Shown here piece by piece: positions 7,456 through 16,360 of a DNA stretch of 42,852 bases; the stretch's first letter is position 1; the number at the start of each line of letters is the position of its first letter. The DNA comes from Opitutia bacterium. GTDB taxonomy: Bacteria; Verrucomicrobiota; Verrucomicrobiia; Opitutales; Opitutaceae. Both the position numbers and the translations under genes were made by a program. The DNA is taken from assembly GCA_003142615.1 (NCBI GenBank), contig PLMW01000043.1, forward strand, positions 1 to 42,852, read 5' to 3'. Below the pieces are notes generated by a model. It was not told where the DNA came from, did no database searches, and saw nothing but the letters and a program-made list of their open reading frames with translations.

Positions 7456-9299
7456 TGACACCCGGAACGATTGTATCCTTTAACTTTGAAACGAAACTCC
7501 AACTCACGGCCAGAATCGTCGCCATCGCGCTGGTAGCGGTGAACACCAGGGCGCTGGCCGCTGATCTTTCGCCCGGCAGCTGGCCGAAGGCCGAAAGGGA
7601 ACGTCTGGAGAAAATTGAGAGCCAGACCTGGTGGTCGCCGCTCGAGGCGCAAACTTTCGAAAGCAGCGGCGGGATTGTTTCGGCGACCGTGTCGCCTGTG
7701 GCCGTCTATGCGGGCGTACAGGCGCTGAAGCACGGCGGAAATGCCGCCGACGCAGCGGCAACGACGGCACTGACGCAGATCACGATGCAGCTGGGCTCGG
7801 TGGTGTCGTACGCGGGCATCTTCACGATGCTCTACTACGACGCCAAGGACCATAAGGTCTATTCGATGGATGCGGGCTACAATTCGTATCTCCACGAGAC
7901 GGATCCAAGAACCATCCCCGTAAGTGAGATAGGGATATTGTATAAATCCGCGCCCAACGCCACCGACGGCGGCGCCAAGGGCCGCCAGACCCTCGTTCCC
8001 GGCTTCATGGCCGGCGTCGAGGCCATGCACAGCCGGTTTGGTCACCTGCCATTCCGCGATCTCTTCGAGCCGGCTGTCTGGTATGCCGAGCACGGCGTCC
8101 GGATTTCGCCGGTGCTCCAGTATCATTTCATGTTCCGGGCAAAGTTTCTGTCGCTCACACCGGAAGGTCAGCAGTTCATGGGCCAGGCAGGCGGCGAGAT
8201 CCCCAAGGCCGGCGATCTTTTCGTTCAACCCGAACTGGCCAGGACGCTGAAGGCCATCGCCGAGCACGGCTCGCGCTATATGTACACCGGCCAGTGGGGA
8301 GAAGATTTCGTCAGGATCGTCCAGCGCGAGGGGGGCAAGGTGACTGCCGAAGACATGAAGCGATACGAGCCGACTTGGAACGAGCCCCACAAGGAAACGG
8401 TTTTCGGCCACACCGTATATGTCAACGGTCCGCCGCATACAGGTGCCTACGCTCTGTTCGTCGGGCTGAATATTGCCGAAGCCTTGAAACTCGACCAGAA
8501 GGGCCCCTATTGGACGGACCCTGAAACGTTCCAAGCTCTGAACCGCATCGGCCTGATCGCCGATGCCGCTCCCGTAATCGACAAAAACACCTCCAGTTTC
8601 CTGCTGGGCAGAGGCGTCGACATCTCGGCGGACGCGCAGCTCGGAAAGGGTTACGCCCAGGCGGTTGCGCCGCTGCTCGACCAAATCTTTGCGCCGCCGG
8701 CTGACAGTGGCCCAAAACATTCCAACGCGATCGCCGTTATCGACAGGGATGGAAACATCGCGGTAATAACCCACACTATCAATGCCGTGGTCTGGGGTGA
8801 TGCGGGCATAGTGGTGGACGGAATCCCCATCCCTGACTCCGCGGGGTTTCAGCAGCTCAACCTCGCAAGCATCAAGCCGGGCGATCGCGTTCCCAACCCG
8901 ATCATTGACACCATCGCATTCGAAGGTGACATCCCGGTCCTGGCGACAGCCAGCATTGGCGCCTCCCTGCAAAACGAAAGCATCAGAGTGCTACTGGGTG
9001 TGTTGGGCCAGCACCAGGACCTTGCGACAGTCATGGCAGCACCGCCGCTGCTTGCCCTGAACGATTTTAGTGCGGTCGACAAGACAGCGTCGCAAGTGCC
9101 TGTGTCGATTCCGCAAGGTGCGTACGGCCCAGACTTCATCGCGAAATTGAAGGCGCTAGGCTTGAACTTAACCGAAATACCCGCCGTAGACGCTGCCACT
9201 CGGCGCGGCACACTTGCCGCCGTGGCAATCGATCCCAAGACCGGCAAGCGAACCGCGGTGAACCAGCCGGGCGTGATGGTCTACAACAGCACGGATTGA
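7452..9299 (+). CDS. gamma-glutamyltransferase-like Ntn hydrolase with Ser at the nucleophile position
   Basis: This protein of about 615 residues is related to gamma-glutamyltransferases, which transfer or hydrolyse the gamma-glutamyl group of glutathione in the periplasm after self-cleavage. Recognisable parts are the VSPVAVYAGVQALKHGGNAADAA opening, YNSYLHETDPR, and the small-subunit segment AIAVIDRDGNIAVITHTIN. A hydrophobic segment (ARIVAIALVAVNTRALAA) suggests a signal peptide. By alignment with TTHYSVVDKDGN of E. coli Ggt, the nucleophile Thr is replaced by Ser (residue 424) and the next residues are Asn and Ala. The start, ATG at 7452 or 7455, lies in a repeat and has no ribosome binding site, so the true start is uncertain. 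Activity is uncertain. Confidence 0.75.
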   Translation: MMTPGTIVSFNFETKLQLTARIVAIALVAVNTRALAADLSPGSWPKAERERLEKIESQTWWSPLEAQTFESSGGIVSATVSPVAVYAGVQALKHGGNAADAAATTALTQITMQLGSVVSYAGIFTMLYYDAKDHKVYSMDAGYNSYLHETDPRTIPVSEIGILYKSAPNATDGGAKGRQTLVPGFMAGVEAMHSRFGHLPFRDLFEPAVWYAEHGVRISPVLQYHFMFRAKFLSLTPEGQQFMGQAGGEIPKAGDLFVQPELARTLKAIAEHGSRYMYTGQWGEDFVRIVQREGGKVTAEDMKRYEPTWNEPHKETVFGHTVYVNGPPHTGAYALFVGLNIAEALKLDQKGPYWTDPETFQALNRIGLIADAAPVIDKNTSSFLLGRGVDISADAQLGKGYAQAVAPLLDQIFAPPADSGPKHSNAIAVIDRDGNIAVITHTINAVVWGDAGIVVDGIPIPDSAGFQQLNLASIKPGDRVPNPIIDTIAFEGDIPVLATASIGASLQNESIRVLLGVLGQHQDLATVMAAPPLLALNDFSAVDKTASQVPVSIPQGAYGPDFIAKLKALGLNLTEIPAVDAATRRGTLAAVAIDPKTGKRTAVNQPGVMVYNSTD

Positions 9300-9353
9300 T
9301 CCTGCCGGAAAGCCGGGCAACGGGGTCTGCTGATGGATCGGCGTCGGATCAGA

Positions 9354-9470
9354 TTAATTTTTGAGCCGGTCCCACAGCGGCTCCGGCAGTTTCCAGTGTT
9401 CGGTCATCCTCCACCGGAAAGGGTCCTGCGAGGCAGGCCGCGGCGGCAGCCTGAGCAATTCAAGCTTCAT
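9354..9470 (-). CDS. short ORF, possibly a transposase N-terminal remnant
   Basis: This 38-codon frame ends with MTEHWKLPEPLWDRLKN. That resembles the opening of IS5-type transposases (a hydrophobic 'W-L-t-d-a-W-e-r-i' pattern), but a stop follows directly and no later transposase motif is visible. It is divergent from the ECF sigma gene 30 bases away. It could equally be a real small protein or chance. No inverted repeat ends were found. Confidence 0.2.
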   Translation of the reverse strand: MKLELLRLPPRPASQDPFRWRMTEHWKLPEPLWDRLKN

Positions 9471-9500
9471 TTCCCCCGCCCGGCCTGATAACTTTTCCGT

Positions 9501-10073
9501 GTGCACGACGTGACCGTCATGTTGCAGCGCCTTGAGCAGGGCGACCCGCAGGCGGCCGACAAACTCCTGCCCCTGGTCTATGACGAGTTGCGCAAGCTGG
9601 CTTCGGCCAAGATGGCCCGGGAATCCAGCGACCAGACGCTCCAGCCCACGGCGCTCGTCCACGAGGCGTGGTTGCGGCTCGGCGGCGACCAGCAACCCAG
9701 CTGGCAGAACCGCGCCCATTTCTTTGCGTCGGCCGCCGAGGCCATGCGGCGGATCCTTATCGAGCGCGCCCGCCGGCGCCGGGCCCAGCGTCACGGCGGC
9801 GGTTTGCAGCGCGTGGATGTCAACGACTCCGCCCTCGGCATCGCGGCGCCGGAGGCGGCCGACGACGAGTTGCTGGCGGTGCACGAAACGCTTGAGCGCC
9901 TCGCCCAGCACGATGCACGCAAGGCAGAGCTGGTAAAACTCCGCTACTTTGCAGGTCTTACCATCGAGCAGGCCGCCGAAGTGCTGGGGATCTCGGCGCC
10001 CACGGCCAAGCGCGACTGGACCTACGCCCGCGCCTGGCTTTTCAAGGAAATCAACCGGAGCCGGCACGACTAA
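9501..10073 (+). CDS. ECF-family RNA polymerase sigma factor
   Basis: This 190-residue protein is a group IV sigma factor of the type often paired with Ser/Thr kinases in Planctomycetes and Verrucomicrobia. Sigma region 2 covers roughly residues 15-85 (LVYDELRKLASAKM, ALVHEAWLRL, AHFFASAAEAMRRILIERAR). Region 4 covers about 125-180, with the helix-turn-helix LTIEQAAEVLGISAPTAKRDWTYAR. The start is GTG at 9501. It precedes a small membrane protein and a kinase on the same strand, so the kinase may control it, or the three may form one signalling unit. Confidence 0.88.
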   Translation: MHDVTVMLQRLEQGDPQAADKLLPLVYDELRKLASAKMARESSDQTLQPTALVHEAWLRLGGDQQPSWQNRAHFFASAAEAMRRILIERARRRRAQRHGGGLQRVDVNDSALGIAAPEAADDELLAVHETLERLAQHDARKAELVKLRYFAGLTIEQAAEVLGISAPTAKRDWTYARAWLFKEINRSRHD

Positions 10074-10203
10074 AACCACCGCCCGGCGGGGCCCGGCAGA
10101 TCCGCCGGCAGCACCGCGCCCATTCAGATGATCCTTTTTCGAGGTAAATATCGCTTTGAGAGCTGAACCCACCCACCTCTCCCAACCTCTACCTCCTCCT
10201 CAC

Positions 10204-10530
10204 ATGAAAAATCTTCTTGGTATCATCTCCCTGTTCGCGATCGCCAGTCTGGCAGTCCTCGCAGTCGCTTCCGTTCTCGGCGTTTCCAGCCCGTCCTGGT
10301 CCGTGGTTACGCGCATTGTCGGATTCTCCTGGGCCGCCGGCGTGCTCGCGATGTTCGTCACGGATTATGCCCCGCGTCGCTCGTACAACGTCGGCGCGGC
10401 CGGGTGCACCGTAGAAGCGATGCGCGAAGTCGTCCCGGCGAAGGCCCGGCCCTATGCTGGCGCCGTCACCGCCGAGGCCATGGCCACGCTCGGACTGGCC
10501 AACGACCCGGCGACGGTCTCGCTGTTATAA
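10204..10530 (+). CDS. small membrane protein of the ECF sigma / kinase cluster
   Basis: This 108-residue protein starts at the ATG at 10204. It has two hydrophobic segments (about residues 3-25 and 33-55) and a C-terminal soluble tail with RRSYNVGAAGCTVEAM. I do not recognise a family. It lies 130 bases after the ECF sigma gene and 45 bases before the kinase gene, all on one strand. It may be co-transcribed with the kinase. A role in the same signalling unit is inferred only from position. Confidence 0.55.
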   Translation: MKNLLGIISLFAIASLAVLAVASVLGVSSPSWSVVTRIVGFSWAAGVLAMFVTDYAPRRSYNVGAAGCTVEAMREVVPAKARPYAGAVTAEAMATLGLANDPATVSLL

Positions 10531-10575
10531 TCGCCCCTGGCCCCCGCCCTGCTCCCCAACCTCGTTGGAGCGCTC

Positions 10576-13359
10576 ATGAACGAATCCCGCGAACGCGAAG
10601 AACGGATTTTCGCCGAGGCGCTGGCCCTTCCCGCAGGGGAACGGCCGCGCTTCCTTGACCAGGCCTGCGAGGGCGATGCCGGCTTGCGCCAGCGGATCGA
10701 AGCGCTGGTGCTGGCGCACGAGTCGGCGGGCGGGTTCATGGCGGCGGCGGAGGACGTCGCGCCCCCGGCTGCTCCGCCCGACTCGGCGGAAATCCCCGGG
10801 AACCGGATTGGCCGCTACAAGCTCCTGCAGAAAATCGGCGTGGGCGGCTGTGGCGTCGTCTGGATGGCCGAGCAGGAGGAGCCCGTGCGGCGCCGGGTCG
10901 CGCTCAAGATCATCAAGCTCGGCATGGATACCAAGGCGGTCATCGCCCGCTTCGAAGCGGAGCGCCAGGCGCTCGCGCTCATGGAGCATCCGAACATCGC
11001 CCGGATCCTGGACGCGGGCGCGACGGACACCGGCCGGCCGTTCTTTGTCATGGAGTTGGTGCGCGGCGTGCCCATCACGCAGTATTGCGACGAAAATAAT
11101 CTGTCGACGCCCGCGCGCCTCGTGCTCTTCACGCAAGTCTGCCACGCCGTCCAGCACGCCCACCAGAAGGGTATCATCCATCGCGACCTCAAGCCCTCGA
11201 ACATCCTTGTCACCCTCCACGACGGCGTGCCGGTTCCCAAGGTGATCGACTTCGGCATCGCGAAGGCGACGCAGGGCCGGCTCACCGACCAGACGCTGTT
11301 CACCGCCTTCGAACAGTTCATCGGCACCCCCGCTTACATGAGCCCCGAGCAGGCGGAGCTGAGCGGGCTCGATATCGACACGCGCAGCGACATTTACTCG
11401 CTCGGCGTCCTCCTCTACGAACTTCTCTCCGGCCGGCCGCCGTTCGATCCCAAATCGCTCCTGCAGGCCGGCCTCGACGAAATCCGCCGGGTTATCCGCG
11501 AAGTCGATCCGCCCAAGCCTTCGACGAACCTTTCGACCCTCGCCGCCGCCGATCGCATCATGGTCGCCCGGCACCGCGGCACCGAACCCGCCCGGCTTTC
11601 CCTACTGCTGCGCGGCGATCTCGATTGGATCGTCATGAAGGCGATGGAGAAAAACCGCGCCCGCCGCTACGAGACCCCGACGGCGCTGGCCGCCGACATC
11701 GCGCGGCATCTGCGCGACGAACCCGTCATCGCCAGCCCGCCGGGCAGCTGGTATCGTCTCACCAAGCTCATCCGGCGCCACCGTCTCGTCTGCGCGGCGG
11801 CGGCCGCGGTGGCGATCGCGCTTGTGGTGGGCACGGTCATCAGCACGTGGCAGGCGGTGCGGGCCACGCGGGCCGAGCGAACCGCCAGCCTAGAGCGCGC
11901 CCGCGCGGAGGATCTGCTGGCGTTCATGCTCGGCGACCTGCGCGGGCAACTCGCGAAGGTGGGCCGGCTGGACGTGCTCGAGGCGGTCGGCGACAAGGCG
12001 ATGGCCTACTTCGCTTCGCGGGAGGCGCGCGACCTGGACGACCCCACGCTCGCGCGCCACGCGAAGGCCCTCACGCAGATCGGCGAGATCCGGATGGATC
12101 AGGCGCGTTATGCCGAGGCGACGGCGGCTTTTGCAGAGGCCTACCGCCGCGCGTCGGCCCTGGCGGCGCGGCATCCGCAGGACGGGGATATGCTCTTTGA
12201 GCGCGGCCAGGCGGAATACTGGAATGGTTTCGTGCACTGGAAGCGCGGCGAGCTGGCCACCGCCGCTGACTGGTGGACGCGCTACCACGACACCAGCCTG
12301 GCCCTCGTGACCCTCGATCCGGCGCGACCGCTCTGGCACAGCGAGCTCGCCTACGGCCAGCACAACCTCGCCGCTCTGCGCCGGGAGCGCGGTGAATTCG
12401 CGGCGGCCCGCGCCGATTTCCTCGCGGAACTGGCGACGCTGGAGAAGATGCTCGGGAAAAAACCGGGTGATCTGGAATTGTGCTTCCGGATTGCCGATGC
12501 GCACTCCTGGCTCGGAAGCCTGGCGGAACAACAGGGTGAATTTACGGAAGCGCTGAACCAGTATGTCGCGCAGACGACACAGCTCGAACAACTTGCGGCA
12601 ACGGAGCCGCGCACGGCGCTCTGGCGGTTCAAGCTGGCCGACTCCCTGCTGTTTCAGACCGACATTCTGCTGGCCACGGGGCAATTCTCCACCATCGGCG
12701 AGCGGCTGAAGGAGCCGCGCCGGCTGGTCGATGAACTGACGGCCCAAGATCCAGCCAACCGGCGCTGGCAGACGGTGGCTCTGTATTCCCGGCTGCAAGC
12801 GACGATGCTGGCCCGGCAGGCCGGCGATCTGCCGGCGGCGATGCGTCTTTTGGACGAGATCCGGCCCCAGCTTGAGAGCCTGGTCGCGGCCGAACCAACG
12901 GACCGCACCTTCGTGTTGAGGTTGGCCATGGCGTGGCGGATGGAGGCACAGGTGCGCGCAGCCGCCGGGCGTCAGGATGCCGCTGCGGCCGCAGCGCGGG
13001 CGGTTGAGCTGGGTGAAAAACTGATTCGCGAAGGCCGGACAACCGACGCCGATACGGGTGAATGCGCGCTGGCCTGTGTCGTGGCGGGCGAGATTGCCGC
13101 CCGAGCCGGAAACAGCGCCGCCGCCCGGAGCCACTGGCAGCACGCCGCGGACCTGCTCGCGCCGCGGCTGCCCGGCACCCGCGCCTGGCGGCTGCTCGAT
13201 CCCGCCGCGCGGGTCGCCGCCTGGCTCGGCCGCTCCGAGGAAGCGCACGACAAGATAGCGCAGCTCAATTTACTTGGCTACGTCCCGCTCGACCCGTGGC
13301 CCGATGCGGATCGGCCCGGCGCAGCCAGGAATTCGGTCCCCCCACAACAAAGCAAATAG
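10576..13359 (+). CDS. receptor-like Ser/Thr protein kinase with TPR-like C-terminal region
   Basis: This 927-residue membrane kinase begins with a helical leader (residues 1-75, common before planctomycete and verrucomicrobial kinases). The kinase domain follows (about 80-385), with glycine loop GVGGCGVV, Lys111 in VALKII, HRDLKPSN at 202, DFGIAK at 225 and activation-segment GTPAYMSPEQ at 250. All key catalytic residues are present. A transmembrane helix lies at about 404-424. The rest (to 927) is helical with TPR-like repeats, probably on the periplasmic side as a sensor or protein-binding platform. It likely works with the ECF sigma factor upstream. The family also often lists such proteins as TPR-kinases without known ligands. 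Confidence 0.88.
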   Translation: MNESREREERIFAEALALPAGERPRFLDQACEGDAGLRQRIEALVLAHESAGGFMAAAEDVAPPAAPPDSAEIPGNRIGRYKLLQKIGVGGCGVVWMAEQEEPVRRRVALKIIKLGMDTKAVIARFEAERQALALMEHPNIARILDAGATDTGRPFFVMELVRGVPITQYCDENNLSTPARLVLFTQVCHAVQHAHQKGIIHRDLKPSNILVTLHDGVPVPKVIDFGIAKATQGRLTDQTLFTAFEQFIGTPAYMSPEQAELSGLDIDTRSDIYSLGVLLYELLSGRPPFDPKSLLQAGLDEIRRVIREVDPPKPSTNLSTLAAADRIMVARHRGTEPARLSLLLRGDLDWIVMKAMEKNRARRYETPTALAADIARHLRDEPVIASPPGSWYRLTKLIRRHRLVCAAAAAVAIALVVGTVISTWQAVRATRAERTASLERARAEDLLAFMLGDLRGQLAKVGRLDVLEAVGDKAMAYFASREARDLDDPTLARHAKALTQIGEIRMDQARYAEATAAFAEAYRRASALAARHPQDGDMLFERGQAEYWNGFVHWKRGELATAADWWTRYHDTSLALVTLDPARPLWHSELAYGQHNLAALRRERGEFAAARADFLAELATLEKMLGKKPGDLELCFRIADAHSWLGSLAEQQGEFTEALNQYVAQTTQLEQLAATEPRTALWRFKLADSLLFQTDILLATGQFSTIGERLKEPRRLVDELTAQDPANRRWQTVALYSRLQATMLARQAGDLPAAMRLLDEIRPQLESLVAAEPTDRTFVLRLAMAWRMEAQVRAAAGRQDAAAAAARAVELGEKLIREGRTTDADTGECALACVVAGEIAARAGNSAAARSHWQHAADLLAPRLPGTRAWRLLDPAARVAAWLGRSEEAHDKIAQLNLLGYVPLDPWPDADRPGAARNSVPPQQSK

Positions 13360-13371
13360 GAAAATCCAGCC

Positions 13372-13929
13372 ATGACAACGTCCTCAAAGACCGCCCCACG
13401 AAGAAAGAAAGCTGTGCGAAGAGTGCCAGTAACGGTCCTCGATCCTGCCCACGTCACCCTACACGTGATTCGCTTCCAAGATGTCCTCAATCCCGTACTG
13501 TCGGACAAGTTGGTTCAAGGCTTCAAAAAAGCCGGGGCCGGGCCCAGGCTTGAACTGTGCACGCCGCACCGGATGTCGATGCCGAAAAAGCATCCTCAGG
13601 TGAGTATTGACCCGAGGAATCATGAACTGCTGAGGATCAAACCCAAAGGGGCCACCCTTCTTTTCAAGATCACCCCGGATGAATATTGCCCGGTCGGGAT
13701 CACGTTTTCCAGGTGGGGGAAGCGCCAACCCACGGCCGATGACCAGAAAAGACTCCGCATCCTGAATTTCGCCCAGATGAAGATACGCCCGGATGAACGC
13801 ACCCTGCAGGTCACCGACCACTTCAAGGCCATCGGGCGCGATGCCCGGTACAAGTTCTCCGTGGTCATTCTGCGGGTGAAGGATGGAACGATTGGCATCA
13901 TCGATCCCGGCGTCGTGAACGAGCACTAG
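13372..13929 (+). CDS. hypothetical protein
   Basis: This 185-residue protein starts 12 bases after the kinase stop, with AGGAAAATCC before the ATG at 13372, so it is probably the last gene of that transcript. The N-terminus is strongly basic (RRKKAVRR). The body alternates beta-like and charged segments (HVTLHVIRFQDVL, ATLLFKITPDEYCPVGITF, YKFSVVILRVKDGTIGIIDPG), which suggests a small beta-rich cytosolic domain. There is no signal peptide. I do not recognise the family; linkage to the kinase is by position only. Confidence 0.55.
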   Translation: MTTSSKTAPRRKKAVRRVPVTVLDPAHVTLHVIRFQDVLNPVLSDKLVQGFKKAGAGPRLELCTPHRMSMPKKHPQVSIDPRNHELLRIKPKGATLLFKITPDEYCPVGITFSRWGKRQPTADDQKRLRILNFAQMKIRPDERTLQVTDHFKAIGRDARYKFSVVILRVKDGTIGIIDPGVVNEH

Positions 13930-14109
13930 CCCGAAGTAATCACGCCGGGCGACAGGCCAGCCCGTCCCGCCCTGTCAGGCACTCCTCCTGCTGGAGGTGA
14001 CTTCATTGGTGCGGCCTTGATTCCCCTCCATGCAGAGGGGCGGCTTGGCCTGTTTGCCCAAGCCTGGGCGAGGCGAATGTCCTTGGCGTGAGGTGGTGCC
14101 CCAAGGGGT

Positions 14110-15813
14110 TCAGCCGCCCCACACCTTGAAGTCCTGCAGGATCGAGCCGTCGATGAACTCCCGCAGAATCGAGTTGTCGGGGACCCATTCGGTTTCGATG
14201 GGCAGAAACCAGTCCAGGAACGTCAGCAGGCGCCGGGCTTCGATGAATTCCGGGGTGCCGTGGGCCACCTGGCGCAGGAGCGGCTCCGCCAGCGGGCGCA
14301 GCACCGAGAGCTCGTAGGCCAGCGCGGAGTTGAACATCACGTCGGCGTTTTCCTGGTAGGGGAAGATATGCAGCTTCTCGCCGCGCCGCACCGATTCCCA
14401 GCGGCGGATGGTGTCGGCGGCGTGGTAGCCGCGATCGCGCGCATCCCGCACAATGCGGCGGATGAGCCGGGTGTCGGTGGTGGAGACGCGGTTGTGGCGG
14501 TCGAGGTTGAGCTGCGTGAGCGCCGAGGCGTAGGCCTTGAACGATTGCGCCGCCAGGGCCGCGGGGATGAGCCGCGGGTTCAGCCCGTGAATGCCCTCGA
14601 GGATGATCAACTGCTCCGGACGCAGGCGGACCACGTCGCCCGGCTCCTGCCGGCCTTCCTGGAAACGGTAGCGCGGCAGCTGCACCTCCTCGCCGGCGAG
14701 CAGGCGCTGCAGGTGGTCGCCGAGCTGCGTCAGGTTGAGCGCCTCGATCGTCTCGTAATCGAGCTGGCCGGCGGCGTCGCGGGGCGTGTGCTCCCGCTCG
14801 ATGAAATAGTTGTCCAGCTCCAGTGCGAAGGGCGAGAGCCCCAGCGCCAGCAGTTGCACGGCAAGGCGGCGCGAGAAGGTGGTCTTGCCCGAAGAGGACG
14901 GGCCGGAGATCAGTACCAGCCGCGTCCGGGGCTGGCGGTCGGCGATCTGGCGGGCGATCTCCGCGATGTGCTGCTCGTGCAGGGCCTCCGAGACGAGGAT
15001 GATCTCGCGGCTGCGGCCGGCCTGGATGGCGTCGTCGAGCGCGCCCACGCTCGAGATGCCCAGCCGCTCCAGCCACGCGCCATACTGGCGGAACGCGGCG
15101 AGCAGCTTCGGGGAGTCGGTCAGCGGCGCGAGCTTGATCGCCGCGTGCTGGCGCGGGTAGCGCAGCGCAAAGTCGCCGTTCATGGCCGCGAGGGCGAACC
15201 ACTTCAGGTACCCGGTGGAGGGCACCATGAAGCCGTGATGGTAATCGACGTAGTCGCCGAGGCGGTAGAGCGCGATCGTGGGCTTGCGGCGGTGGCGCAT
15301 CAGGCGGGCCTTGTCGAGGTCGTGCCGGCCCTCGAAGAAGGCGATCGCCTCCTCGACCGCGGCCTCGCGCCCGACAAACGGCAGGTCCTGCGCGACGAGG
15401 CGCCGCATCTCCGCCTCCAGTTCCTGCAGCTCGGCGGGCGTGAGGGGCGGCCGCCCGCGCACGTTGCAGAAGTAGCCGCCGGAAGTGAGGGAATGGTCGA
15501 TGTACAGCAGGGCCCCGGGAAACCGGCGGACAAACGCCGCCTCGAGCAGAAAGGTCAGCGACCGGCGGTAGATCCGCGCGCCATCCGCCTCCGCCATGGT
15601 CACCGGTTGGACGCGCGCTTCCATGTCGATGGGATGGGTCAGCTCCTGCAGATCCCCGTTGACCACGACGCCGACAAGCGGCGCCGGCAGTTCGGCGGCG
15701 ATGGGCTGGAGCAGGCTGGTGGCGGTCGCGCCGCGCGGACCGCGCAACGTGCGCCCATCCGGGAGATGGATTTCAATCTGGCCGCTGGGTTCGACAAAAT
15801 GGCTGTCGGTCAT
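14110..15813 (-). CDS. uridine kinase family protein with N-terminal TGS / tRNA-synthetase-like domains
   Basis: This 567-residue protein combines three parts. Residues 10-75 are a TGS-like domain (IEIHLPDGRTLRG). Residues 75-230 resemble the second additional domain of threonyl/alanyl-tRNA synthetases (SLTFLLEAAF, then HHGFMVPSTGYL). Residues 295-500 are a uridine kinase-like P-loop domain, with Walker A GPSSSGKTT at 304-312, the LDNYFIEREHTP motif and ILEGIHGLNP. Such fusions are annotated as nucleoside kinases that phosphorylate uridine or cytidine with NTP; the role of the synthetase-like part is not known. The ATG at 15813 is preceded by a CCCTCCCC tract and is preferred over an upstream ATG at 15900. 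It stands alone on its strand. Confidence 0.85.
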   Translation of the reverse strand: MTDSHFVEPSGQIEIHLPDGRTLRGPRGATATSLLQPIAAELPAPLVGVVVNGDLQELTHPIDMEARVQPVTMAEADGARIYRRSLTFLLEAAFVRRFPGALLYIDHSLTSGGYFCNVRGRPPLTPAELQELEAEMRRLVAQDLPFVGREAAVEEAIAFFEGRHDLDKARLMRHRRKPTIALYRLGDYVDYHHGFMVPSTGYLKWFALAAMNGDFALRYPRQHAAIKLAPLTDSPKLLAAFRQYGAWLERLGISSVGALDDAIQAGRSREIILVSEALHEQHIAEIARQIADRQPRTRLVLISGPSSSGKTTFSRRLAVQLLALGLSPFALELDNYFIEREHTPRDAAGQLDYETIEALNLTQLGDHLQRLLAGEEVQLPRYRFQEGRQEPGDVVRLRPEQLIILEGIHGLNPRLIPAALAAQSFKAYASALTQLNLDRHNRVSTTDTRLIRRIVRDARDRGYHAADTIRRWESVRRGEKLHIFPYQENADVMFNSALAYELSVLRPLAEPLLRQVAHGTPEFIEARRLLTFLDWFLPIETEWVPDNSILREFIDGSILQDFKVWGG

Positions 15814-16360
15814 GGGGAGGGTCCGGGAAATTAGTGCTGGTTGCCGGTTGATGGGAATAGGGTCATCGCGGGATCGCTTCGCTTCTCGCATCACAGCCAA
15901 TCGTCACGTCAAAGGGCAAAATAAACCGCCCAGATGGGAGGCCGGTCCGGGAGGTTGGTTCAAAATAAGCTGGCCGGAAGCATGGGGAGGCGCCGCCAGG
16001 ATTGCGAGGGTGGTGTTGCGCGGGTTGGAACCGTCGGAATTTCCATGCAAGGCCAGCAGGTGAACGAAGCCATGCACCCCGTTGGCTGCGTTGGCACCGT
16101 CGTTTCCGTCTGCAAATTCCCCGGGCCTGGATCCGAGTTCCGATCAGCCGCCGCCGAAAAGGGCCAAGGTTCAGGTGCCCGGCTCCAGGATCCTGAACCA
16201 ACCGCCCGGCGGACGCCACCCGGGCCACTTGGTAACGTAATACGTTACCAACATCCCGCGCCACGCAGCCTCTTGTCACGTATTACGTGACAAACCCCAT
16301 TCCTCACTTACCATGCGGGGCACGCGCCTGACGCAATCCTCTTCCCCAGACTCCCGCGCC
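15814..16360. other. intergenic region containing repeat A copy 4
   Basis: This 547-base gap lies between the divergent uridine kinase and exported protein genes. The left part (15814-16160) holds only weak frames that look like antisense noise. The right part carries the paired palindrome element (16168-16293) immediately before the exported protein gene. Promoters for both genes must lie here, but I see no convincing -35/-10 pair. Confidence 0.5.
16168..16293. repeat. family A-like element, copy 4 (paired palindromes, different bases)
   Basis: Palindrome one is 16229-16251 (core GGTAACGTAATACGTTACC, perfect arms). Palindrome two is 16273-16293 (core TGTCACGTATTACGTGACA, perfect arms). The spacer is 21 bases and starts CATCCCGCGCCAC, as in copy 2, and GGCCACTT precedes palindrome one as GCCACTT does in copies 1 and 2. 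The arms differ from copy 2, yet each difference is matched on the other arm. An additional GGTTCAGG...CCTGAACC inverted repeat (16168-16199) replaces the CTTCGACTTGG block. The element ends 68 bases before the exported protein start. Confidence 0.7.

Noticed and set aside
14260-15834. Long plus-strand frame opposite the uridine kinase
   Set aside because: Antisense shadow of a clear kinase with Walker A; no independent start or motif.
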